Both the position numbers and the translations under genes were made by a program. From Malachius bipustulatus (lineage: Eukaryota > Arthropoda > Insecta > Coleoptera > Melyridae), in assembly GCA_910589415.1 (NCBI GenBank), contig OU342630.1, positions 17,083,867 to 17,147,866 on the forward strand: a DNA stretch of 64,000 nt, written 5' to 3'. The notes below the pieces were generated by a model that was given only the letters and a program-made list of their open reading frames with translations, did not search any database and was not told the DNA's origin. Of this stretch, positions 1 to 10,947 are shown piece after piece. How positions within the stretch are numbered: the first letter of the stretch is position 1; each line of letters begins with the position of its first letter.

Positions 1-59
1 TTATTATTTACGAATTAGGTTATGCTGTCGGGTGATAGATAGAAATTGACGAGTTATGT

Positions 60-560
60 TATACGTAGTCAGTCACATTGGTAAACCCATGATACAAATA
101 AACAGGGTATGTTAGCGCGCAACCTGTGACGTCAGTCAGGTGATAGCTATATGCGACTCGGCAGTAATAATGATGTAAGGTCACGATTTAGTATAGGTAA
201 CTATATTCGAAATTTGTAGATGTTGCAGTTAATATTAATAAGTTTGACTTCAGTAGTTCAGTACCTGACTGTCTGATAGCAAAAGTAGTGGTTTATTAAT
301 TGTGCGGTAAGTGCGGGTGTGAGAATCACGCAAGAAAAACGAAAGGCAAAAAGATATATTTTTTTAGTTTGCTAGCATAGACAAAGGAAATTATGAATAA
401 ATGATTAGCATTCGTATCACAGTAAGTACCAGCACTTTTCATTACACCCAACAAATGTTGACTTTCACCTTCAAATATTTTTAATTCTTCCGTTAGCTCT
501 CGGATTGCAATCACTATAATAGTGACGTCATGCGCAGCGCGGACGAGTTTTCAGTCTCAA
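60..560. repeat. Degenerate repeat weakly resembling the hAT-like MITE interior at 8.1-9.2 kb
   Basis: Scattered short matches in the same order (a GACGTCA near a 'gtgatagct' string, and a later 'gacgtcat...gcgca' block before a 'gtttcagtctc' string) recall the interior of the nested hAT MITEs at 7948-9428. No termini or target duplication are visible. No gene is seen in positions 1-715. Confidence 0.3.
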
Positions 561-715
561 GCTGACATACCTTGTGGTATCAAATAGGGTAAAATATTAA
601 TACGGGACACTTACCCCTAAAAAAAAGCGACAATTTTCAAATTCAAAGGTCGGTAACTTTTCACGGCTTTTGACAGCTTCTGCTCAATCATAATTATTAT
701 TAATCTGTCATTATA

Positions 716-870
716 CAGGATGTTTTGTAATTGAATGTCAATATTTAAGGGGGTGATTTTTGGGTCCATTTAAAGAAGAAAACTTCATAAGAACGTGTAT
801 GCAAAAGTCTTAACTTTTGAGATACAGAGCGCATGGTAAAGTTTTTAAAAATAATGTTGCCTCGATGGTA
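716..870 (+). repeat. One-ended fragment of the 62433-63208 foldback MITE family
   Basis: It starts after a TA with CAGGATGTTTTGTAATTGAA and follows the left arm of the element at 62433 for about 150 bp (shared 'aatatttaagggggtgattt' and 'gaaaacttcataagaacgt'). The opposite end is absent. The following stretch to about 1094 is AT-rich and shows nothing recognisable. Confidence 0.7.
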
Positions 871-1094
871 AACTACATAGAACCGGAATTTAATTAAAAA
901 AATCAGGGATATAAATATAATGCTATATGTTACAGACATAATATAATATTATCTAGAGTTCTAGGTTTCGGGTAATAATAATGATCACCTTCGTGTAAGT
1001 AGTTATTGTAGTATTATAAGTAGTTATAAGTAGTAATGACTAATGAAATGAACACACACGTCAATAATTCATTATTTCTGCATCTGATTACATA

Positions 1095-1965
1095 AATTAA
1101 TTTTTCTACTCCCAACCTTTAATATGCATATTAAATATGAATCACCAGTGCTTTAATGGGTCTCATTAAGATACAAATTTTCATTAAAGCACTGAGAAGC
1201 ATTTGCAATCGAATCGGTTCCTTTTCGCTTACAATCGGGTCGGCAAGCCAACCGAAGTCACAGAGTTGTCATACTCACGACAAAAATTGCCTTGTGATAT
1301 AAGTTCTGTATTTCTGAAAAAAAATTCTGAACGTTTATTTAATTTAGAACATAAGTAACATTCAAAGAAAATTTATCAAGATTTTTATGTTACCTTAATT
1401 AATTTGATAAGTAGGTATATCGTGTAAAGATGGGAAGATAAAGTATTATATCATTCGTAGAGCTCCGTGATAGTATTCAAAGCGGCAACGCTGCGACCCG
1501 CGTTGCGCAGATAAACAATATTGTAATTAATGGCTGTCGATGTTATTAAAATTATTAATTAATCTCAAAATCGAAGCGTAAAATTCGGAATTCGAACTTC
1601 GCATAATAAAAATTACGCAGTAGTGACTAGTGCCCTTTAAACTTGATACTAAAACATGTCTCAGCAGAATAACCTTAGCGACGAAGAGAAAATTTGTTAA
1701 ATGCGTAAACAAATAGCAACCTATCTTAACCTCAATGATCCGCAATTGTACACGGGTCATTGTTAAAATATATAATTTTTTAATCTTTTCTCTGAAATAA
1801 AAAAGGGTCGTAGAAAAAATAGTGTATGGAACTCGCAGATAATGGCTATTAATACGCTCTTATGATGGTTAAGACACTCGCCTACGGCTCGTATCTTAAC
1901 CATCATACTCGCGTATTAATAGCCTTCATTATAAGCTCGTTGCATAATATACTATTAATAAACAG
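1095..1965 (+). repeat. Dispersed repeat, copy 1 (inverted partner at 10122-10947)
   Basis: This block of about 870 bp reappears in reverse orientation at 10122-10947 with high but imperfect identity. It carries a short internal hairpin (CAGTGCTTTAATG at 1147, CATTAAAGCACTG at 1181). This copy also has a palindromic insertion around 1844-1924 that the other copy lacks. It encodes no convincing protein; the class is unknown. Confidence 0.75.
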
Positions 1966-2199
1966 CTGATCGCTAATGCTCTGCTCTGTGCGGACGTCAA
2001 GCAAGAGTCAAGTGAGTGAAGTCTTAATGACATCGACTCATGTCAAGCTGTCACAGCGGAGGCACTGACAAAGTGACGTTTCTAGCTTTGGAAGCTTGAA
2101 AAGTGACAAATGACATTTGAATACATAGAATACAAATCGACCCTACACAGTTCGATTTGATCATGTGCAGTTGGCATAATCGTGTGGATCCTTTCACGT

Positions 2200-2812
2200 T
2201 AGCTGCTTTCTTTCGACCGTAAATTCGTCATCCGAACGCGTTATAACGCGTTTGGATTCAAACAGGCGTGTTCTTTCGTAAACGGATTCATCCCCACTCT
2301 TTACCAGATTTGGATCGCGATCCGTAATCCCCTCACCCCTCCGAATCGTAGAATTTTTAGGATCGGAACGGATTGATCCGGATCCGAAAAACGTAACCTA
2401 AGATTCCTAAGAATATGTTTACGTTTTCATACTTTTGTTTGTTTATTCTCATTTTGTTCATGTACATTTTCGAAAGTAATGGAATAGTCTTACATTTAGA
2501 ATATTATGATGGGTTATTTATTGGGTATACGGGTATACCTATCACATCCATTTCGTGCCATTTTTAAATATTATAAATAAAAAAATTAAAAATTATTATT
2601 ATTATTGTTAATTATTATTTCGTTTTAATAATTCGACTTTAGCAATTTTTTCCATTAATCTTACAATAATAATAATTCGAATCAACTTTACACTTCCCTT
2701 TGCTGTTCTTTCGTCGCGATAAGAAACGGTCCTATTGAATCCGCGATTCAGTGATCCGGATTCAAGTTTCAGGATCCATGATTCAAAGTGGCTGAACGAA
2801 AGAAAGCGGCTA
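2200..2812. repeat. Possible MITE with TAGCYGCTTTCTTTCG ends
   Basis: The left end TAGCTGCTTTCTTTCG is mirrored with one change at the right end (CGAAAGAAAGCGGCTA). The interior is rich in GGATC/GATCC strings. I could not find a target duplication, so the limits are provisional. Confidence 0.35.
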
Positions 2813-4038
2813 TGTCTCTTATAACGCCATGTCCTAGCTGCATCCGGGGACTGCGGTGCGTGCGTTGCCATGAAAGATTGAAATAAAACACATGATAACT
2901 GATAAGCAATGGGACTGTCCATATTAAACGCGTTGCCCGCAAAAGTCGTACGATAAAACGACTGATATAATTTTCATCTGTCAAAATCTTGCGATTTTTG
3001 CGGTGAGTAGGAACTTTTTTGAATTTTGATTGCCGTCGTGCCAAAGCGAAACATTTTGTGGAATAAGAGAAATTTGGCTCGATTGAAGAGGCGCAAGGTC
3101 CCACGATGTCTATTGAAAATGAGCGGGATTCGTTACCGGGAAGTGTCTTTTTTCTGGAATTTCGGGTTTTTTCGGTGGAACCTTCTCTACTCGCCTGATT
3201 TTAAATTTAGATTGAAAAGCCAAAAATGTGCGAACAGAGGGTGTATCTCCTCTCGCTCCGTACGGGTACCTTCAGATTCCTTTGAACCCGAAAAGGAACG
3301 GAGGAGGTGAGGATGTCGGTCAGTTCTACTGCGAACTAACCGCACCACAAAAGGAGAGAGAGATTAAAAAATTACAAATTTATAATGATCGTCTATATTA
3401 AATTTTTTTCCAAAATACTGAAATTACTGACCTGCCCTACGCTGTGTTCTTTTTTTAATTTACAGGTCACACAAACACTAACTGAAATAAAAGTCACACT
3501 ATAACAATAACAAAATTTATTGGAAATTTTATCCAAACAAATTAAAACAATTCCAGGAGAAATTAAAATAATGTATCATGAGATATACTTAATATTAGAA
3601 TTCATTAAACTTACTTGCTAAAATATACACATGACCTTTAAAGAGTATCATCACTCATCAAAACAAATATTTAATCTACAAAAGATAATAATACAGCCTC
3701 AATAATAGGCACTCATACACAAATTTACACATACTTAAACTGAATTATTTCTACCAAAAAAAAAGGTACTCCGAGAACTAAAACTCATCTCAATCATCAT
3801 AATTAACTATCATTAATAGATAAAATTCAAATTCATTATTTACACTCAACTCCTTGATTGATAACAATTTATACCAATTAGATATAATTAAATTTATTAA
3901 TAGGTAAAATTCAATACCAATAATTTAGGCATTTTCAAATTCATTAATAGATAACAACAATCGGTCTTTAGTAAAGACACCGATTAAAAATCACCATAAT
4001 AATGCCAATTGGTCTCAGCCATCTTTCATTTTATGAAA
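2813..4038. other. No gene recognised
   Basis: The short reading frames here show no domain, codon bias or family motif. Most of 3360-4020 is AT-rich sequence with poly-A/T runs. Confidence 0.5.
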
Positions 4039-4926
4039 ACATAATAGACGCCGTCAGTGTGACGTCACAGGGCGGGGCTAAGCGGTTCTGGTTCCAGACA
4101 AACAAACCCTTCACGTGGTCATTGTTGTCAGTTGTCGTGATTTTTCCTGAAGTTTGACGTGATGTTTTCACCCCCGCTTCCGCCAGTCGCCAATTGCCAT
4201 TGACATCGAAGTGATTAGTGAAGCTATTACTGAAGTCATTAGTGATGCCATTAGTGATGCCATTAGTGAATGAATAGTGAATACTGAATATTTTATTTTC
4301 GTTAAAATTAGGCAGTTCAGTATCAGTAGCAGTTAAAATTAGGCAGTTCAGGTCAGTAGGTACTTTAATAGTACGTCTGTCGGTATTTATTAATTGATTA
4401 TTGAGTGGTTTGATTTGGGTGTTCCCGTAAAATTCCAAGTTTATCCTCAGTTTGTTTTACGAAGAAACCAAAGAATTTTCCAAAGGTGAAAATGCTGTAG
4501 AATCTGACCATGTTGAAAGAATGGAGTTCGAGGCGGCACTTAAAATAATTCGTGGAACAGTACCCGCCAGCATGAAAAACAAAACCTAATAATACCTAGC
4601 GTTGAGGTAAGAATATCCTGCTAGCAAATTCAACAGGTAGTGGCAATGGGTTAATTGTTTTTTTAATTTACAGATTGAATTGAAGGATGATTATCTCCAT
4701 TGGGAAAAGTAGTTGTTGTCCTAAGGGTATAAAATGCCATCACATTTGCAGCACTTTTGAAGTTCTACTAATGAGAGACCTCATTAGAGCTTTGATGTTT
4801 GACGAGACAACTTCCATCAGAACTGGCAAACCTGTAAACGTCAAACCTGTAAACAACGTTTGTTTGTATGGAACCCTGGCCGTTGGCCCCGCCCACTGAC
4901 GTCATCACTGTCGGCGTCTATTATGT
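4039..4926. mobile_element. MITE with ACATAATAGACGCCG terminal inverted repeats
   Basis: The left end ACATAATAGACGCCGTCAGT is mirrored at 4926, and the mirrored similarity continues inward for about 70 bp through GACGTCA, GGGCGGGGC and ACAAACAAAC. The interior contains four tandem 'cattagtga' type repeats around 4215-4270. No transposase is present. It abuts the Harbinger element that begins at 4933. Confidence 0.6.
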
Positions 4927-5351
4927 AGATAAAGGCCGGTCCAGACGCACCGACTAATCGCACGATAAAACGGTCATATAAGTCGTTCGACAAGACGTAT
5001 TAAAATGGTGCGTCCAGACAGTTTCATCTTATCGTACAAACTTCGTACGACTTTCAGTTTCGCGACGATCGCTATCATGGAAGAATTAATCCTGTGGTCA
5101 ATTTATGCTGTGTTTATTGCAGTCGCCATTATTTGAGAATGGATGTTGAAACTTACATGAATTTGTTAAATTTATTATTATTATTATTATTACTTCTAGG
5201 GTAGGTTCAAAGACCTTGTACTGAAGCTTGCGCTTATTGTACTCCTTTGGATAATTATCTCATCGGCCCATCTCCCGAAAGTATTTCAGTATGAGTCCAA
5301 TGGGTGCTTGTTCTATTTCTTTTGGTTCTGCCATTTCGGTCCCAAATACTA

Positions 5352-5600
5352 TTATAGAAGTCTAGTTCCCTCTAGTGCTGGGCATTCACACATTAGGTGG
5401 TATGGGGTTTCCTCCCCTTCCACGCATCTCCTACAATCTGGGATATTTGTTTCTCTTCTTATTGAAAGGTGTTTCATTAGCGGGCAGTGTCCTGTTAAAA
5501 GTCCAATTGCCCATCTCAGCTGATGCTTACTCAGCTTTTTCAGTTACATCGTCTCTGCTCCGTCTTCCCTTTACCCACCTAGTCGCTTGAACAGCACCCC
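5352..5600 (-). pseudogene. LINE ORF2 C-terminal zinc-knuckle fragment
   Basis: Minus-strand translation gives LLTGHCPLMKHL, then CRRC, a spacer, H and C (CRRC...YHLMCEC), then a stop near 5352. This is the CX2C...HX4C knuckle found after the RNase H domain in I/LOA/R1-type LINEs. The same knuckle recurs at 30.6-30.9, 44.3-44.4 and 60.5-60.7 kb. It is a fragment of the reverse-transcriptase polyprotein, not a host gene. Confidence 0.75.
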
Positions 5601-5877
5601 AGTTAGGTTTAAGTAAGGTCTGCATTGAAGTTGCTCTATTTTCTCCCATGAGATTTGGCCTTTTGTGTCAGGTTTTCTGTCCACTAGGATCCACGTTTCT
5701 GGTTTTTAATACCTGGTTTTGAATTCCCAGTCTTTTTTGGATTTTTTTTTCTGGTTCTTCTCTTGGGTCCCTGGTATCCACACTGCTGCTCTTATAGGTT
5801 TCGGAACGTCCTTGGTGCCGAGTTTCGCTCCTGACCAGGGTTCCATTTCCCTGACCACCCGCACCAGCCAGTCCTCT

Positions 5878-6995
5878 CCCAAACAGCACAATAACATCCA
5901 GTGGATGTCCATTTTTATTACTACTGTGGACTTCCATGACATCCATTGGCCATCCACATATGGACATCGTACATTCAGTGGATGTCCAGTGGATGATACG
6001 AATGACACAGTTTGGGACCTCCATTGTTAGTCCTTCAGTGGACATTGTATGGATTAAAATCTGGACTACTTTTGGATCAAATTTGTATAATTAAAAAAAT
6101 GTCCTTTGGACATCCATTGTCACAAACATGGACGTTCATTAGCGTACATTATGTGGATCAATAATGAACAATTTTCATCCGTACGGAAATTGTGTGGTAA
6201 CTGACATTACTAAAAAAGCAAATTCGGAGAAGCGTTTAGCAGAAAATAGAAGATTTTTCTCGCTTGCCGCTTCTCTGAAATTGCTGTTCTTGAAATGTCA
6301 GCTTACCCCACACATGATACAACTACACAATTTATTTATACACTGACACTGTTTATTTGTATTATATTATGACTGCACACAATTTCCGTACTGATTGATG
6401 AGGGTTTTGCTATAGTGGGACCGCAATAAACAAACTCTCAATACCTAATAAACCTCGAAAACTGAAAGATTAATACGACCAGTGTCCAGTGTCGTCATTG
6501 GAGGCGAAATGAATTTTCATTTTATTTTTAGGTTAGGTATAACTTGTATGGATTTCTTCTTTTTCTTCGTTTGAACTATTATTGGCCTTCAATTCTTGAT
6601 AATTAACGTAATACAAGATTTATAATTATAATTATAGTAAATAATAAGTGACTAATTGCTTGAAATATTGTTTATTTGCGTGGTGTTACAAAATTATTGA
6701 ATTCTACAAAAAATAATAACCTGTTGAGAGTAACATTAAACGTGCTGTTAAAAGTGTCGATATGGATGTCCATTTTAAGTCACAATATGTACATTAATGG
6801 GACGTCCAAACTAGGACATGATTGGGTTTGTACAAACGAATCATTCAATGGACATCGAACGGACGTCCTCTGATGTACTAAAACATATGGTACATAAAAC
6901 GACATCCAATGGATGTAGCGCAAAAGGTCCATGGACGTAATGTACGTATTATGGACATAATCGTCCCGTCCATTGGATGTTGTGTGCTGTTTGGG
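5878..6995. mobile_element. Foldback element with CCCAAACAGCAC ends and an array of ATCCA(S)TGGAT palindromes
   Basis: The ends CCCAAACAGCAC and GTGCTGTTTGGG are flanked by CT on both sides (5876-5877, 6996-6997), a possible 2-bp duplication. Both flanks are filled with degenerate copies of the palindrome GGACATCCA(C/G)TGGATGTCC, e.g. at about 5895, 5972, 6905 and 6970. It has no coding capacity. The closest relative in the window is 48595-49652, with similar ends and a related palindrome. Confidence 0.75.
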
Positions 6996-7947
6996 CTGTG
7001 GCCTGGTCAGCGCAGGAAGTCATGAGAAAGTCCCCTATGCTCTAAGCTGCATTCCTGAGAACCTTGGTGAAGGTTCTCTTTTTTTTTACATTGTTCCGGT
7101 TCCTTGCTGGTCCCGGGTTTTGTTACACTGGGGTTCACCTTCACCCTAGCTTTCTAGGTTCTCCAGTTTCCTCCTGGTTTTGTAGTTTCTACTCGTTTCG
7201 CAGTTTGCTACGAGCGGCTCCTGAGAGTTTTTTGGATGGGTCTTTCTTCTCAGAATACCCTTACCTTTTTGCATTAGGTGTGTCTTGGTCCATATGGCCC
7301 ATGAGTAATTTGTTAAATAATTTGTTAAATTTGGTAACGCCACGCATTAAAAAACGAGATAGTTGTATGAGAAAAGCGATTTCACCTCACGAGAGATTAA
7401 GCGCCACCTTAAGATTCCTTGCAACCGGAAGAAGTTACAAGGATGGAATTTACAATACTAATGTCCAAGCAAGCATTGAGTGAGATTATACCTGAGATAA
7501 TACGACAATATGAGGTTGAATTATAATAAACATAAACATAAAATTGAACGGTAAGTAGCTTCGCCCGTCCACATGCCTCGATCTTCAGTCTTTCGATTTA
7601 GCTTCCAATCTCATTCCGTTTGGACTAAACGTACGCTTTGCGGTCCACACATTCCATTTTACTTGATTCATTTTGTCTGATTCGACATATCGTTCAATTA
7701 GTCGTTGCGTCTGGACCGGCCTTAAGGTTACCTTGATAGACTCCATCTTTCCGTGAACTTGATTCCTGAATTCCGGTTGAGAAGAGACAACCGAAGAAAA
7801 AGGATGGGACGTTTTAACTCCTTACTCCATTCATGTCGATGTCTGGCTTCTACGTCATCCAGAGATACCAAATAATAAAAAAACCAAACCAACGCTTCGC
7901 TTCTGAAAGGACGCTACCAAACCAAAACACGCCAACATGGAATAAAC

Positions 7948-9428
7948 CAGAGCTGGGCACGAGTACTGAAAAGAGTACTCGTAAATAATTCGAGTACGAG
8001 TACTTGGAAAATGTACTCGTAAGTATTTACTCGTAAGTACTTTGGCACAAACAGGTGGACGAGTACGAGTAATACTCGTGAAACAACGAGTAACAAGTAC
8101 GAGTAGTTTTTTTCGTGTCGTGCGCATGATCGATCATGATACCAATAAACAAGGCATGTTACTCATGTCATGTCAGTGGTCAAGGCGCAACCAGCCTATG
8201 ACGTCAGGCTTGCTAACCTGCCTGAAACCTGAAACAATAATTACGTTACTTTGAATCGACTACTACTTTAAACGTTATTCAAATTCAAAGACGTAAAAGA
8301 GTCTTAATTATAATAGTAACAGTGACAGTGCAATTGCGCAGAACTGTGACTCGTTTTTCAGATCGGTTCCCTGCTGACGGCATGACGTCATTACTATCCG
8401 TAAAAATATCCGTATTTGACGAGTAAAATTTCTCGAGTAGTTGTAATTATTGTACTTATCCGTACGAGTAGTAAGCAGAGCTGGGCACGAGTACTGTAAA
8501 GAGTACTCGTAAATAATTCGAGTACGAGTACTTGGAAAATGTACTCGTAAGTATTTACTCGTAAGTATTTTGGCACAAACAGGTGGACGAGTACGAGTAA
8601 TACTCGTGAAAACACGAGTAACAAGTACGAGTAGTTTTATTCGTGTCGTGCGCATGATCCATCATGTTACCAATAAATACCAAGGCGCAGCCAGCCTATG
8701 ACGTCAGGCTTGTGATAGCTAAATACGAGTGAGAGCATAGGTATATCATATCCGTTCCGTAGATCGTATCATATCTAAGCATCATTAATCTAAGCAGTGC
8801 CGGCTCCTGTGATAATGGCGCCCTGTTCGAGAGTGCTTCATGACGCCCGATGCACGGATGCACCCAGTGGCGAAGTTAGGGGGGGGGGCTAAGGGAAAAA
8901 GCAGTATTTAATCTTCAACATAAATTCAAATGCTTTGAATTTGAAAGAATTTTTTCAATGAAAGAAATTTTATTGTAAAGAAATTAATAACTTCTTACAT
9001 AGTGCACATTTGATATGTTATATAAAAATATGTACCTAATATAAAATGCGGCATTATACTAGTGAGTGACAGTGACTGTGCAATTGCGCAGGACGGTGAA
9101 CTCGTTTGCAGATCGGTTCCCTGCTGACGGCATGACGTCATTACTATCCGTAAAAATATCCGTATTTCACGAGTAAAATTTCTCGAGTAGTTGTAATTGT
9201 ACTTATCCGTACGAGTAGTAAGTATTTTGGATGGAAAGTACTTGTGAGTAAAAAACTACGAGTAGTTTTTTCACTCGTAACAAAAATACGAGTAAAGTAC
9301 TCGAGTACATGGCCAGCTCTGGTAGTAAGTATTTTGGATGGAAAGTACTTGTGAGTAAAAAATTACGAGTAGTTTTTTTACTCGTAACAAAAATACGAGT
9401 AAAGTACTCGAGTACATGGCCAGCTCTG
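7948..9428. mobile_element. hAT-type MITE (outer copy), interrupted by its own sister copy
   Basis: The ends CAGAGCTGGGCACGAGTACT and ...GGCCAGCTCTG are flanked by the perfect 8-bp duplication GAATAAAC (7940-7947, 9429-9436), as expected for hAT. Removing the inner copy and its duplication leaves about 627 bp. The ends are filled with ACGAGTA/TACTCGT repeats. No transposase. Confidence 0.9.
8476..9321. mobile_element. hAT-type MITE (inner copy) nested in the outer copy
   Basis: It has the same CAGAGCTGG...CCAGCTCTG ends and is flanked by the perfect 8-bp duplication GTAGTAAG (8468-8475, 9322-9329), which lies within the outer MITE's own sequence. Length 846 bp. It has extra interior sequence at about 8725-9065, including a run of G at 8879, relative to the outer copy. 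Confidence 0.9.
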
Positions 9429-9436
9429 GAATAAAC

Positions 9437-10121
9437 TCAATATCTGGAAAACTGGAACTATAACTTGAACTGGATCACCATACTCGCAGCTTGAACCCAA
9501 ACTAGAGCTAGAACCCTAAACTAGATCCAAAACTAGATCCCTAAAAATCGAATGCTTAACATTAGTATCAGAAAATTTTACTTGCGTTTGAAGTGACCCA
9601 GATTGCCTTTATACAAATGTCAATGCGCATGTTAAAATCGAAAACGTAGAGTTTCTACCATTCACTGATATTCTGTGTATTCGATATGCCAGTTGTCAAG
9701 TTTTCAAACCTAGAAACGTCAAATGTCACTGTCAGTCTTCTTGTAAACACATGGCGAAATCCAGCGGAAAGGGGGATGTTAGGAAGGCGAATGGGGAAAC
9801 GAGTACGAATAGATGAATGCGAATATAATGTAATTGTAATGACAAAATAACGATCGACATAATTACCTAGAGAGGCTATATATAGGGTAACGACCCGAGA
9901 ACGTGGATCTTTCGTTAGCAGCACCTCCTGGATGGACGACGACATCAAGCTACAGCGGTGATTTGTTTAAAAGTACCCTCGTGTTTTCTAGTGCCGTTTC
10001 CAAACCCAAAACAAAAGCTTTGAGTGTTATTCTGTAAGTACAATTTCATCTGTTATTTATTATTGTTAAAATTTTATGCCTGTTTAATATTACCCAAGTA
10101 AGTACCTACCTACCTACTGTA
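9437..10121. other. No gene recognised
   Basis: Low-complexity 'aactagagctagaaccc' type repeats occur near 9490-9540. A short minus frame at 9655-9948 shows no motif or family likeness. I see nothing else. Confidence 0.4.
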
Positions 10122-10947
10122 ATAGTATATTATGCAACGAGCTTATAATGAAGGCTATTATCAAGGCTAGCCATTATCTGCGAGTTCCATACACTATTTT
10201 TTCTACGACCCTTTTTTATTTCATAGAAAAGATTGAAAAATTATAGGTATATTTTAACAATGACCCGTGTACAATTGCGGATCATTGAGGTTAAGATAGG
10301 TTGCTTACGCATATTAGGTACCAAATTTTCTTTTCGTCGCTAAGATTATTCTGCTGAGACATGTTTTAGTATCAAGTTTAAGGGCACTACTTACTACTGC
10401 GTAATTTTTATTATGCGAAGTTCGAATTCCGAATTTTACGCTTTGATTTTCATTAATAATTTTAATAACATTGTCAGCCATTAATTACGATATTGCTTAC
10501 ATGCGCACGCGACGGTCACGGTCGCAGCGTTGCCGCTTTGAATACTATATCACGGACCGCTACGAATGATATAATACTTTATCTTTCCTATCTTTTACAC
10601 GATATACCTACCTATCAAATTAATTAAGGTAACATAAAATCTTGATAAATTTTCTTTGAATGTTACTTATGGTCTAAATTAAATAAACGTTCAGATTTTT
10701 TTTTTCAGAAATACAGAACTTATATCACAAGGCAATTTTTGTCGTGAGTATGACAACTCTGTGACTTCGGTTGGCTTGCCGACCCGATTGTGAGCGAAAA
10801 CGAACCGATTCGATTGCAAATGCTCCTCTGCCATTGGATAGCTTGACCAGTGCTTTAATGAAAATTTGTATCTTAATGAGACCCATTAAAGCACTGGTGA
10901 TTCATACTTAATATGCAGATTAAAGGTTGGGAGTAGAAAAAATAATT
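10122..10947 (-). repeat. Dispersed repeat, copy 2 (inverted relative to 1095-1965)
   Basis: Reverse complement of the repeat at 1095-1965, sharing blocks such as 'gcaacgagcttataatgaag', 'acaattgcggatcattgagg' and 'ttctactcccaacct'. It contains about 20 bp next to the CACTG hairpin that copy 1 lacks. Confidence 0.75.

Larger units (their letters stand above)
5174..7318 (-). mobile_element. 5'-truncated LINE (I/LOA-like) with (TAA)n tail, inserted in the Harbinger element
   Basis: The insertion is bounded by a 14-bp target duplication, aatttgttaaattt (5160-5173 and 7319-7332). The 3' end on the minus strand is a (TAA)n run at 5174-5200, as in I-type LINEs. The body is itself interrupted by the foldback at 5878-6995. 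The only clear coding part is the ORF2 C-terminus near 5352-5600; the rest is decayed. Confidence 0.8.
5139..7530 (+). pseudogene. Harbinger transposase N-terminal fragment (HARBI1-like), interrupted
   Basis: Two pieces, 5139-5173 and 7333-7530, flank the inserted LINE and are in frame once LINE and target duplication are removed. The second piece shows the HARBI1/DDE_Tnp_4 N-terminal pattern ISPHERLSATLRFLATG. A frameshift follows, after which another frame continues with MSKQALSEIIPEII, also typical of the family. The DDE catalytic part is missing, so this cannot be active. The family call rests on motif recognition plus the TAA duplication. Confidence 0.7.
4933..7722 (+). mobile_element. 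PIF/Harbinger DNA transposon remnant, split by a LINE
   Basis: Terminal inverted repeats AGGCCGGTCCAGACGCA (left) and their mirror (right) are flanked by the 3-bp duplication TAA (4930-4932 and 7723-7725), the signature of PIF/Harbinger elements. Removing the LINE at 5174-7318 and one copy of its target duplication leaves about 630 bp, so this is an internally deleted copy. It retains a fragment of the transposase N-terminal region. Confidence 0.75.

Noticed and set aside
5668..6045. 125-codon minus frame and its overlaps
   Set aside because: It runs across the boundary of the LINE and the palindrome element, and part is repeat sequence; no motif.
1095..10947. Polinton/Maverick-type giant element bounded by the inverted repeats
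   Set aside because: No Polinton genes (protein-primed polymerase, integrase, ATPase, capsid) lie between the repeats; the interior is explained by unrelated nested elements.
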